Source of the DNA: LB3-1 sp036401895
GTDB taxonomy: Bacteria > Chloroflexota > Chloroflexia > Chloroflexales > Kallotenuaceae
DNA: 10,345 bases
Reading direction: 5' to 3'
Assembly: GCA_036401895.1 (NCBI GenBank)
Contig: DASWTW010000483.1
Coordinates: 1-10,345 of the forward strand
In this document: positions 1-4,976 of the stretch, one piece after another
Numbering within the stretch: position 1 is the stretch's first letter
Layout: each line of letters starts with the position of its first letter
Program-made: the position numbers and the translations under genes
The notes under the pieces: model-generated
Told to the model about the DNA's origin: nothing
The model's input: only the letters and a program-made list of their open reading frames with translations
Database searches by the model: none

Positions 1-1
1 C

Positions 2-27
2 CATACTCGTATTCTGAATACGGTATG
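2..27. repeat. Near-perfect 26-bp palindrome (operator-like dyad)
   Basis: Bases 8-14 (CGTATTC) pair with 16-22 (GAATACG) around a single T. The arms continue as CATAC (2-6) with GTATG (23-27) after one unpaired T at 7, giving 12 base pairs in all. It lies 37 bases beyond the stop codon of the leftward HTH gene. The loop is too tight for a good terminator hairpin and no T-run is visible inside the window. A protein-binding site for the gene to the left, outside the window, is the simplest reading. It shares ATACTCG with the box before the HTH gene at 64-333. Confidence 0.5.
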
Positions 28-63
28 ATGGTAGAGGTTCGCAGATATATGGTCGATGCGTGA

Positions 64-333
64 CTAGTTGGACGTCAGATCGATCTCGTTGGCTAGCTCG
101 GGGAAGAAATAGCTGGGCTGAACCCGAAACACCCGACAGAAGGCCAGCAGCGTCTCACGGGTTGGATTTTTAATCTGACCGCTGCGCAGACGGTGCAGAT
201 GCGATTGCTGGATGACACCTTCGGTCTTGAGCACAATCTCGACCGGCAGGTAGGGCCGATGTTCGGTCGGGTGCAGGTGGGTTTCAAACAGGCGGTTGAT
301 CAATTCGGTCGTAGTTGGCACGTCGTGGCTCAT
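64..333 (-). CDS. Small EspR-like helix-turn-helix (XRE-type) DNA-binding protein
   Basis: An 89-residue cytoplasmic protein that is essentially one helix-turn-helix domain. From memory it matches the N-terminal half of mycobacterial EspR: INRLFET near residue 12, an ALK/VLK-type helix with KTEG, then HLHRLRSG (about residues 46-53), NPTRETLLAF, and a hydrophobic ending YFFPE. EspR proper is about 130 residues and has a C-terminal dimerisation domain that is absent here. The ATG at 333 follows AAGGGGG 6 bases upstream, and a TATAAT box lies at 371-366. The protein at 464-760 has the same layout (LF...NPxREAxL...FF...P..FPE), so the two look like tandem paralogues on one strand, 130 bases apart. 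The role is inferred to be transcriptional regulation; the target is unknown. Confidence 0.8.
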   Translation of the reverse strand: MSHDVPTTTELINRLFETHLHPTEHRPYLPVEIVLKTEGVIQQSHLHRLRSGQIKNPTRETLLAFCRVFRVQPSYFFPELANEIDLTSN

Positions 334-365
334 GATCTCCCCCTTTGGCGTTGATGTATGTTCCC

Positions 366-378
366 ATTATACTCGCAA
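366..378 (-). promoter_or_regulatory. TTGCGAG-TATAAT box upstream of the 64-333 gene
   Basis: Read leftward, a consensus TATAAT -10 (371-366) is directly preceded by TTGCGAG (378-372). No good -35 hexamer sits 16-18 bases upstream. The start codon is 33 bases past the -10, giving a leader of about 25 bases. The same box, with one extra G, precedes the paralogue at 464-760. A -10 with a weak -35 and a conserved adjacent motif suggests an activated or self-regulated promoter; this is inference. Confidence 0.55.
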
Positions 379-463
379 CAAAATCGCCTTTTACCGGGAG
401 AATAACAGTGTCATTCAGCCGCCCATTCTGCTCAGCGCCGGCTTATTCGTTTCAGCATGGTGC

Positions 464-760
464 TCACTCGTCCATAATCTGTTGATATTCGCGCAGCAGC
501 TCAGGAGCGTAGCGTTCCCAAACTTCTGGAAACCAGACCAGCGGATTGATGTCGAAAAAGGTTGCCAGATCCAGCATGGCTTCACGGCCAGGGTTTGAAA
601 TACTGCGATCGTAGAGTTTGCGCACATATTCCGGGCTGGCGGCTACTGCTAACGAGACACGTCGAAACGACGGACGCTCGCCTGCGTTTTGTTCTGCGTA
701 GCGGCGAAATAAAAACTCCATGATTTGGGATACGTTAGGATAAGGTTGTGGTGCTGGCAT
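464..760 (-). CDS. Small EspR-like helix-turn-helix protein, paralogue of the 64-333 gene
   Basis: A 98-residue protein with one helix-turn-helix domain: SQIMEFLFRRYAEQ at the N-terminus, a first helix ending RRVSLAVAAS, a recognition region PEYVRKLYDRSISNPGREAM, then LDLATFFDINPLVWFPE. The NPxRE, FF and FPE positions line up with the 64-333 protein. A short C-terminal tail (VWERYAPELLREYQQIMDE) is probably helical and could aid dimerisation. An ATG at 787 is in frame, but the ATG at 760 is preferred. It has AAGGA 8 bases upstream, and the TATAAT at 801-796 would place the transcript start near 788, at the outer ATG. Transcription may continue into the downstream HTH gene, which also has its own promoter box. 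Confidence 0.78.
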   Translation of the reverse strand: MPAPQPYPNVSQIMEFLFRRYAEQNAGERPSFRRVSLAVAASPEYVRKLYDRSISNPGREAMLDLATFFDINPLVWFPEVWERYAPELLREYQQIMDE

Positions 761-795
761 GTATCCAGTCCTTGCTGTACAAGCCATTAATGCGT

Positions 796-809
796 ATTAT
801 ACTCCGCAA
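796..809 (-). promoter_or_regulatory. TTGCGGAG-TATAAT box upstream of the 464-760 gene
   Basis: Read leftward, TTGCGGAG (809-802) abuts a consensus TATAAT (801-796). The best -35 candidate is TTTGGG (823-818, 16-bp spacer), a poor match. The spacing to the ATG at 760 is 36 bases, nearly the same as for the paralogue's promoter, which supports that start choice. Confidence 0.55.
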
Positions 810-838
810 TTAGATAGCCCAAACCATAAATTAACACA

Positions 839-855
839 TGTTTTTCGGAAAAACA
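839..855. promoter_or_regulatory. 17-bp palindrome TGTTTTTCGGAAAAACA (candidate operator)
   Basis: Two 8-base arms, TGTTTTTC (839-846) and GAAAAACA (848-855), are perfect reverse complements around a central G. It sits about 40 bases upstream of the leftward TATAAT box and at the start of the dyad cluster before the rightward regulator pair. The single-base centre and 8-bp arms suit a dimeric HTH or winged-helix repressor better than an RNA hairpin. The bound protein is not known; the neighbouring HTH and LexA-like proteins are the obvious candidates. Confidence 0.5.
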
Positions 856-926
856 CCTGCGCTCGCTGCATGGTTTGGCCCCTTGAGCAAGCGCAGGTGA
901 ATGCCCAGCATACACAACCATGCAGC
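854..926. repeat. Two interleaved perfect inverted repeats (possible pseudoknot or alternative hairpins)
   Basis: Arm pair A: CACCTGCGCT (854-863) with AGCGCAGGTG (890-899), 10 bp, extendable by three pairs (865-867 with 886-888) after one mismatch. Arm pair B: GCTGCATGGTT (865-875) with AACCATGCAGC (916-926), 11 bp perfect. The first arm of B lies in the loop of A and its partner lies outside, the order expected of an H-type pseudoknot. The three-pair extension of A and the start of B compete for the same bases. GCAGGTG also occurs inside the 930-949 hairpin, so this 7-mer appears three times in 90 bases counting both strands. It may be a structured leader or a multi-site operator. Confidence 0.6.
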
Positions 927-929
927 CGG

Positions 930-949
930 AGTAGAGCAGGTGCTCTACT
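930..949. repeat. Short perfect hairpin/dyad
   Basis: AGTAGAGC (930-937) pairs with GCTCTACT (942-949) around the four bases AGGT. It follows directly after the interleaved repeats and precedes the tandem 10-mer. There is no T-run after it on the + strand, so it is not a typical terminator. It may be an operator half-site pair or part of the same folded leader. Confidence 0.5.
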
Positions 950-962
950 TGCGAGATTGTAG

Positions 963-982
963 CATGTCCGACCATGTCCGAC
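963..982. repeat. Tandem direct repeat of the 10-mer CATGTCCGAC
   Basis: CATGTCCGAC occurs at 963-972 and again at 973-982 with no gap or mismatch. The 10-bp period would put two copies of a binding site on the same face of the helix. It lies 35 bases upstream of the preferred start (1018) of the LexA-like gene. If the ATG at 964 is the true start, it would lie inside the coding region. Confidence 0.55.
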
Positions 983-1017
983 AATCTGCGCCGGCTGCCC
1001 ATGAAAGGCAGCAGATC

Positions 1018-1305
1018 ATGCCCAACCATCGTCCGCCGCGCAAACTGCGACGCTATGATCGTCTTGCAGTGCTGGATTACATCGACATCTACCAGCGCAC
1101 CCACCGCCGCTCACCATCGCAGCGCATGATCGCTCAGGCGCTGGCGATGAGCACGCCCTCGGCGGCGCATACCGCAATTCACGCCCTGAAGCGCCTGGGA
1201 TTGCTGAGCATCGGGGTATCGCCGAGGGGCTGGCCCGCCAACCTGACGATCACAGAGCTTGGCCAGGCGCGGCTGCAAACGTGGCGCGACAAGGAGGAGG
1301 CCTGA
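1018..1305 (+). CDS. LexA-like winged-helix DNA-binding protein
   Basis: A 95-residue protein with a winged-helix domain of the LexA N-terminal type: RLAVLDYIDIYQRTHRRSPS (residues 15-34), then RMIAQALAMSTPSAAHTAIHALKRLGLL (helix-turn-helix, 36-63), then a wing region with RGWPANLTITELG (70-82). No peptidase domain follows, so it is not a full LexA repressor and has no visible self-cleavage machinery. The ATG at 1018 has AAAGG 9 bases upstream and starts just before the domain. An in-frame ATG at 964 would add 18 residues but has no clear ribosome-binding site and would absorb the tandem 10-mer. Its stop codon overlaps the next start as TGATG, implying translational coupling to the pseudo-receiver gene. 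Target unknown; the dyads at 839-982 are natural candidates. Confidence 0.72.
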   Translation: MPNHRPPRKLRRYDRLAVLDYIDIYQRTHRRSPSQRMIAQALAMSTPSAAHTAIHALKRLGLLSIGVSPRGWPANLTITELGQARLQTWRDKEEA

Positions 1306-2279
1306 TGTTCTTGCCGCTGATCGTCCTGCTCTTCTCGATGATCAACCGTTGGAGCATTACGCGCGGAGGCACATCGCGCGTTGTGCAGCGGCCTCAAGTG
1401 ATTGTGATCGCCCGAGAAACGAGCACCGCCAGGATACGCGCAGTCTTAGCCGCGCTGGAATTTCGCGTTGTCGTAGGGCACACGCTGCTGGCCGGATACG
1501 AGCTGATCCGCCGTCTGCTGGCGACCAGCAGGCCACCCCGGCCGACGGTGATCGTGATCGATCTTTCCTTGTCGGAGCCGGGCTTTCCTGAGTTCACTGC
1601 CGCGCTGCTGGTCGCCGTCATAACTCAGCAGATGCAGCGCGAGAAAATCAACCCGGCCTGGTGCGTCGGTGGGCTTGCCGGGCAGCAGCCGACCCTCAGC
1701 GCGGAGGCGACCGCCCTGGGCTGCCAGCGGATCGTAGCCCTGCCGCTCAACGCCGAGGCGCTGGCGACGATCCAGGCGATCATCCACGAGCCACCGCCGC
1801 TCAGCCGGCCAAAGGTCACGCCGGGCGCTCCCGATCTGGTCGAGCTGTGCCAGAATATCGCTCAGCGCGTGCTGGAGTCGGTGCAATCGGCGCAGATTCG
1901 CGCCTGGACGCCCGAGGATGCGGCGCTGATTCTGAGTTGGCTCACGCCGTATCCGGCTCCGCCAACCAACGGGCAGCGCAGGCGCGCCACGGATCGGGAT
2001 ATTTCACGGATCAAGCAGTTGCTGCGCGCTTTCGGGAATCAAAACGCGGCCCGACAGCAGCTGGAAGAGATCGCGGCCTACTGGCAGCAGCGCTATCCGC
2101 TGCATGGCGAGGTGCTGCTCAAATTCTTAGAGGGCTGGGAGCGCCGCGAGATCGTCAGCTATTTTGTCGGCCAGGGGCTCTACGAAGACAGCCGCGTGTA
2201 TCACTGCATCAAAGAGCTGCCCCAGCGGCTCAGCGATCATCTTCAGCGGCATCAGATCGGTCTGGGCCCGCATCACTAG
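1305..2279 (+). CDS. Probable degenerate response regulator (pseudo-receiver plus C-terminal HTH-like region)
   Basis: A 324-residue protein of no family I can name. The ATG at 1305 overlaps the upstream TGA by one base and has GGAGG 7 bases upstream. Residues 1-13 are hydrophobic and may be a membrane anchor. Residues 31-160 read like a CheY-type fold: QVIVIAR (31-37) as strand 1, TVIVIDLSLS (81-90) with Asp86 at the phosphorylation position, and RIVALPLNAEAL (142-153) in place of the usual K-P motif. The acidic pair after strand 1 is missing and the conserved Lys is replaced (Leu146), so phosphorylation is doubtful. Residues 229-324 are basic and helical; LLKFLEGWERREIVSYF and DSRVYHCIKEL (271-305) resemble a sigma-4/LuxR-like HTH. 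It probably works with the coupled winged-helix protein. Confidence 0.6.
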   Translation: MFLPLIVLLFSMINRWSITRGGTSRVVQRPQVIVIARETSTARIRAVLAALEFRVVVGHTLLAGYELIRRLLATSRPPRPTVIVIDLSLSEPGFPEFTAALLVAVITQQMQREKINPAWCVGGLAGQQPTLSAEATALGCQRIVALPLNAEALATIQAIIHEPPPLSRPKVTPGAPDLVELCQNIAQRVLESVQSAQIRAWTPEDAALILSWLTPYPAPPTNGQRRRATDRDISRIKQLLRAFGNQNAARQQLEEIAAYWQQRYPLHGEVLLKFLEGWERREIVSYFVGQGLYEDSRVYHCIKELPQRLSDHLQRHQIGLGPHH

Positions 2280-2305
2280 GCAGCCTCTGCTTCGCGCTGT
2301 TGCTT

Positions 2306-2340
2306 AAACAAGCAGGAGCCGCAGCCAGTGCAGCTCCTGC
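2306..2340 (-). terminator. Hairpin terminator downstream of the RlpA-like gene
   Basis: Read leftward, GCAGGAGC (2340-2333) and GCTCCTGC (2319-2312) form an 8-bp stem with a 13-base loop. It is followed by TTGTTT (2311-2306), a fair T-rich tail. It lies 28 bases after the rlpA-like stop. The rightward gene ends at 2279, so this region separates two convergent genes. A second small hairpin, TGCTT (2301-2305) with AAGCA (2310-2314), partly overlaps it. Confidence 0.6.
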
Positions 2341-2368
2341 CAAAAGATTGTCGATCCTGGGCTTGCGC

Positions 2369-2839
2369 TTAGTTGTTGTAGTCCCAGGTGACCTCGCGAA
2401 CACCGAATGCGTAGGAGTCGGCGTAGCCCATGTTCTGCACCAGCTTCTGGGTCAGATCGAAGGTGCGGCCCGAAACGTACGGCCCTCGATCGATCACACG
2501 CGCCGTGACGACCGTTCCATTCCTGGCTTTGAACTTGAGCCGCGTGCCGCAGGCCATCGTGCGATGCGCCACGCCGACCGTGTCGCGGGTTAGCGTCTGG
2601 CCACAGGCGGTCGTGTTGCCCCACAGGCCAGGTCCGTACGACGAAGCGATCGCAGTCTTCCAGGCAAAGGTTCCCACGTCGCCGGTGACCTCATCGCTAC
2701 CTGTCGTATCGATCGCCACCACGGCCTCGTCGGCGTGTGCTGCCGGCGTAATTGTGCCGCTGACCGAGGCGAGCGCCAGCGTCAGCATTGCCAGCGAAGC
2801 GAGCGAACCACGGCGCAGCAAGCGATTGAAGTGAAACAT
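2369..2839 (-). CDS. rlpA: Secreted RlpA-like double-psi beta-barrel protein (putative cell-wall lytic transglycosylase)
   Basis: A 156-residue exported protein. Residues 1-36 form a signal peptide: basic RLLRR, a hydrophobic stretch, then AHA before DE as a signal peptidase I site. No lipobox cysteine is present, so it is secreted rather than a lipoprotein. The double-psi barrel covers about 60-150 with the RlpA motifs ASSYGPGLWG (65-74), VAHRT (90-94), GTRLKF (98-103), VIDRGPYVSGRTFDLT (115-130). His92 and Asp117 match positions implicated in RlpA catalysis. Cys79 and Cys97 could form a disulfide. There is no SPOR domain, unlike E. coli RlpA. The ATG at 2839 has AAAGGAG 5 bases upstream; a longer in-frame ORF starting upstream has no signal peptide at its start. 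Known RlpA proteins cleave peptidoglycan strands lacking stem peptides; activity here is inferred. Confidence 0.82.
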   Translation of the reverse strand: MFHFNRLLRRGSLASLAMLTLALASVSGTITPAAHADEAVVAIDTTGSDEVTGDVGTFAWKTAIASSYGPGLWGNTTACGQTLTRDTVGVAHRTMACGTRLKFKARNGTVVTARVIDRGPYVSGRTFDLTQKLVQNMGYADSYAFGVREVTWDYNN

Positions 2840-2923
2840 AGAAGCTCCTTTGGCCCGTCTGTTTGACGGCGAGAAAAGCTGATGGATACGGCACACTTGC
2901 CGCTCCACATATCGAACAGCGCG

Positions 2924-2929
2924 GTTATA
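2924..2929 (-). promoter_or_regulatory. Possible proximal extended -10 for the RlpA-like gene
   Basis: Read leftward, TGG precedes TATAAC (2929-2924), an extended -10 with one mismatch to TATAAT. No acceptable -35 lies upstream. It would give a leader of about 78 bases holding the hairpins at 2889-2902 and 2855-2869. It is an alternative or second promoter to the stronger one at 3144-3172. Confidence 0.3.
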
Positions 2930-3020
2930 CCACGAGTGTTCCCGAGAGCACCTCGGCTGTGCGCAGCCCGCGCCGAGCGATCCGCTGCGGATCACGTCGA
3001 ACGGCGGCACATTGAGCCGG

Positions 3021-3041
3021 AGCTAAAGCTGTGCTTTAGCT
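3021..3041. repeat. Perfect 9-bp hairpin in the RlpA leader
   Basis: AGCTAAAGC (3021-3029) and GCTTTAGCT (3033-3041) are exact reverse complements around TGT, with one further G-T pair outside. No T-run follows on the - strand (the next bases are CCGGCTC), so it is not a simple intrinsic terminator for transcripts from 3144. On the + strand it is followed by TAGAATATC, which is not a T-run either. It may be a structural part of the leader or a copy of a dispersed palindromic repeat. Confidence 0.5.
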
Positions 3042-3143
3042 TAGAATATCCGTATGCAATCACGAGTTGGGTGATTCTGCTAGCGGCAAGATGCTGGGGA
3101 GCGCATCGCATACCGATAGCTTTATGGAATGCGTATGCCGCCG

Positions 3144-3172
3144 ATTGTAGCATTTGCGATGCTATTTGTCAA
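3144..3172 (-). promoter_or_regulatory. Strong sigma70-type promoter reading toward the RlpA-like gene
   Basis: Read leftward: TTGACA (3172-3167), a 17-base spacer, then TACAAT (3149-3144), with TG one base before the -10 (TGCTACAAT, extended -10). The -35 is a full consensus match and the spacing is optimal. Upstream sequence (3173-3190) is AT-rich, as in UP elements. The predicted start is near 3137, about 298 bases before the rlpA-like ATG at 2839. No other leftward gene lies between. Confidence 0.7.
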
Positions 3173-3207
3173 ATTAATTTTAACGAATTGACTAAAGCGG
3201 CGATCGC

Positions 3208-3238
3208 TTGATCCTGACGTTACGTCACCCTGTACACT
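3208..3238 (+). promoter_or_regulatory. Possible promoter with internal palindrome upstream of the DUF2268-like gene
   Basis: TTGATC (3208-3213) and TACACT (3233-3238) could be -35 and -10 with a long 19-base spacer. Between them lies the perfect palindrome TGACGTTACGTCA (3215-3227), where a bound protein would block polymerase. The predicted start is about 36 bases before the ATG at 3281. The hexamers are weak; the palindrome is the firm observation. Confidence 0.35.
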
Positions 3239-3280
3239 ACCTCCTGTCATGCCCGCGATTACGCATAGAGGAACCGCTAT

Positions 3281-4357
3281 ATGACCCGCATTATCGTGTA
3301 CGATACGATCGCGCAGTTTCAGCCGCTGTTTACCTCGCGCGATCGACCAAAGGCACTCTTCAGCCGCGCCGAGAAGATTTTTAGCCCTCATGGATTTATG
3401 AGCCGGTTGAATCACGAGCTGACCGATCGGCGGCGCAACGGCTTCGATGTGATGAGCGCAGCCCAGCACGACGGCTACGAGGCGCTGATGGGTCAGCAGG
3501 GCTGGGGCCTGTTCAATCCTTCGCGCAGCCGCGATGCCTCCGACTGGGAGTTTGCAGAGTACCAGCGGGTCGCGCTGCTTGAGCAGATCGAGCGAGCGGT
3601 AGCCGCGTGTGTGCGCCGGCTGGAATTGACCGAGGAGCAGGCGGCCTGTTTGCCGCAGCTTCAGTGCTTTCTGGTTCCCGCCGATCCGGCCAACCGTACA
3701 TTTATGGCTTTGAATCACGGGCTGAGCGGCTTCGGCGGCGCTCCCGGCTTTGTGCTGCTGCGGGTCTGGCCCAGCGCCGGCAACCTGGCGCGCGTTCCGG
3801 CAGTGCTGGCGCGGCTGGCCGCCAATAATCTGCGGCAGGCGGCGCGACCTGAGGGGTTGCTGACGCTCGGCGATTGGCTGGTGTTGGAAGGTTTATCCGC
3901 CGCGTTTGTCGAGGCCGCCGGTGTGCCTTTGAGCGCGGCGCCCTGGCTGGTCGCGTTCGCTAAGCCCGACGATTGGGACGAGGCGCTGTTAGATGTCGCG
4001 CGGTTCTACCAGCTCGCCAGCTACAACGATCTGGTCGTCAATGTGTACGGTGGCCAGGTGCCGATTGGCGATGAGCGCCCGCCCCAGGCTGCCCCGCTCG
4101 CTCAGGAGGATCTGGAGTACGCCGCTGCGATCATCAAGGCCGCGCTTGACGTGTCGGATGCGACGACGATTGCGGCGTACATGTATGGCGATGCGATCGT
4201 GGCGATGCAGGGACATCCGGCCGTGGGCCTACCGCCCTACGCCGGCTTCGAGATCGGCTACCGGTTGGTGCAGGAATATCTGCGGCAGAGTGGACAGCGC
4301 CTGAGCGAGGCCATGATTATGTCGAGTCGAGAAATTCTGGGGCGAGTCGTTGCGTGA
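3281..4357 (+). CDS. DUF2268 (YjaZ-like putative Zn protease) homologue lacking the HExxH motif
   Basis: A 358-residue cytoplasmic protein; no signal peptide or membrane segment. The ATG has GAGGA 8 bases upstream. The pattern of the central part fits DUF2268: ALNHGLSGFGGAPGFVLLRVWP (143-164), then NLARVPAVLARLAANNLR (168-185), then TLGDWLVLEGLSAAFVEAAG (195-214), and near the C-terminus GLPPYAGFEIGYRLVQEYL (316-334). As I recall the family, the second block should read AHExxHNxR. Here Ala177 and Asn183-Leu184-Arg185 are kept, but the His, Glu and His become Arg178, Leu179 and Asn182. Glu203, in the position of the third metal ligand, remains. The protein therefore looks like a non-catalytic member that may bind or regulate instead of cleaving. 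It stands alone, divergent from rlpA. Confidence 0.68.
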   Translation: MTRIIVYDTIAQFQPLFTSRDRPKALFSRAEKIFSPHGFMSRLNHELTDRRRNGFDVMSAAQHDGYEALMGQQGWGLFNPSRSRDASDWEFAEYQRVALLEQIERAVAACVRRLELTEEQAACLPQLQCFLVPADPANRTFMALNHGLSGFGGAPGFVLLRVWPSAGNLARVPAVLARLAANNLRQAARPEGLLTLGDWLVLEGLSAAFVEAAGVPLSAAPWLVAFAKPDDWDEALLDVARFYQLASYNDLVVNVYGGQVPIGDERPPQAAPLAQEDLEYAAAIIKAALDVSDATTIAAYMYGDAIVAMQGHPAVGLPPYAGFEIGYRLVQEYLRQSGQRLSEAMIMSSREILGRVVA

Positions 4358-4417
4358 AGACGGGCACCAGCTTTTTTACGCATCGGAAAAGCCAAGTACA
4401 CATGGCCTCTGCTTCGT

Positions 4418-4448
4418 TGTGATACCGCGTTGTGAGCGTTGTGTCACA
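4418..4448. promoter_or_regulatory. TGTGA/TCACA array upstream of the DoxX-type gene
   Basis: TGTGA occurs at 4418-4422 and 4431-4435, and its complement TCACA at 4444-4448, evenly 13 bases apart. The last two form a TGTGA-N8-TCACA dyad. CRP/FNR-family sites normally have six bases between the half-sites, so this is not a standard CRP site. It lies 60-90 bases before the DoxX start, a plausible regulator position. Confidence 0.3.
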
Positions 4449-4508
4449 TTTCGAGGTCTGGCGGTGTTCTTGTAGGGAAATCTATAAGCATTGTCCAGGA
4501 GAAGGTTC

Positions 4509-4970
4509 ATGCAATCGCTGCTCGTGCTCACTCTAGACAACATCCATCAGTCGGTGAAGCAGCGGCAATGGGCGCTGTGGTTTACCCGCATGACCCGGCT
4601 GCTGCTGGCGCTCGGTTTCCTGCCATCCGGCCTGACCAAGCTGGCCGGCAATCGCTTTACGTCGCTCAGCCCGGTAACTCCGATCGGCTACTTCTTTGAA
4701 GCCCTGTACCAGACCGGCGACTACTGGCGCTTTCTGGGAGTCGCCCAGCTGCTCGCCGCCTTGCTCCTGCTCATTCCGGCAACAACCACCCTCGGCGCGC
4801 TGATCTACTTTCCGATCATTCTCAATATTTTTATTATCACCGTGTCGCTCCACTTCACCGGAACGCCAGTCATCACCGGCTTGATGCTGCTTGCCAGCAT
4901 TTATCTTCTTTGCTGGGATTATGACAAGTTGAAACACCTGGTGCGCTCATCGCCGGGCAGATCGGAATAG
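4509..4970 (+). CDS. DoxX-family integral membrane protein
   Basis: A 153-residue membrane protein. After a hydrophilic N-terminus (about 1-25), membrane segments are visible: LLLALGFLPSGLTKLAG (the typical DoxX first helix with a small-residue/Lys end), FLGVAQLLAALLLLIPA followed closely by TLGALIYFPIILNIFIITVSL, and ITGLMLLASIYLLCW, with a positively charged C-terminal tail (KLKHLVRSSPGR). The total of four helices fits DoxX/DoxD-like proteins. The ATG at 4509 has AGGAG 7 bases upstream; an in-frame TTG at 4491 would place this site inside the gene and is rejected. Function within the family is mixed: DoxD is a thiosulfate:quinone oxidoreductase subunit, and actinobacterial DoxX works with SodA and SseA in a thiol-redox complex. 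Nothing nearby decides between these roles. Confidence 0.75.
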   Translation: MQSLLVLTLDNIHQSVKQRQWALWFTRMTRLLLALGFLPSGLTKLAGNRFTSLSPVTPIGYFFEALYQTGDYWRFLGVAQLLAALLLLIPATTTLGALIYFPIILNIFIITVSLHFTGTPVITGLMLLASIYLLCWDYDKLKHLVRSSPGRSE

Positions 4971-4976
4971 CCGCCA

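Larger units (their letters stand above)
2840..3137 (-). other. Long dyad-rich 5' leader of the RlpA-like gene (gene-free region)
   Basis: If transcription starts from the strong promoter at 3172-3144, the leader is about 298 bases. It contains several perfect dyads: 3021-3029 with 3033-3041 (9 bp, 3-base loop), 2979-2985 with 2987-2993 (GATCCGC/GCGGATC), 2952-2957 with 2972-2977, 2889-2893 with 2898-2902, and 2855-2859 with 2865-2869. The last lies 4 bases upstream of the ribosome-binding site as read on the - strand. I looked for the hallmarks of the c-di-AMP (ydaO) and c-di-GMP riboswitches, which often precede wall-hydrolase genes, and did not find them. No protein-coding gene is convincing in 2840-3280. 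Confidence 0.4.

Noticed and set aside
1018..1305. Full-length LexA SOS repressor
   Set aside because: Only the DNA-binding domain is present; there is no Ala-Gly cleavage site or Ser/Lys peptidase domain.
1661..2593. A 310-codon rightward open frame overlapping the pseudo-receiver gene and the rlpA end
   Set aside because: The Arg/Ala/Gly-rich composition is that of an out-of-frame shadow, it has no ribosome-binding site, and it runs across a terminator and into an antisense gene.
2840..3010. An N-terminal extension of the RlpA-like protein starting at 3010
   Set aside because: The extension would bury the signal peptide, and the ATG at 2839 has a strong ribosome-binding site 5 bases upstream.
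2840..3137. c-di-AMP (ydaO) or c-di-GMP riboswitch before rlpA
   Set aside because: The conserved sequence blocks of these classes, as I remember them, could not be found on the transcript strand, although the leader is long and dyad-rich.
4431..4448. Canonical CRP site
   Set aside because: The half-sites are separated by eight bases, not six.
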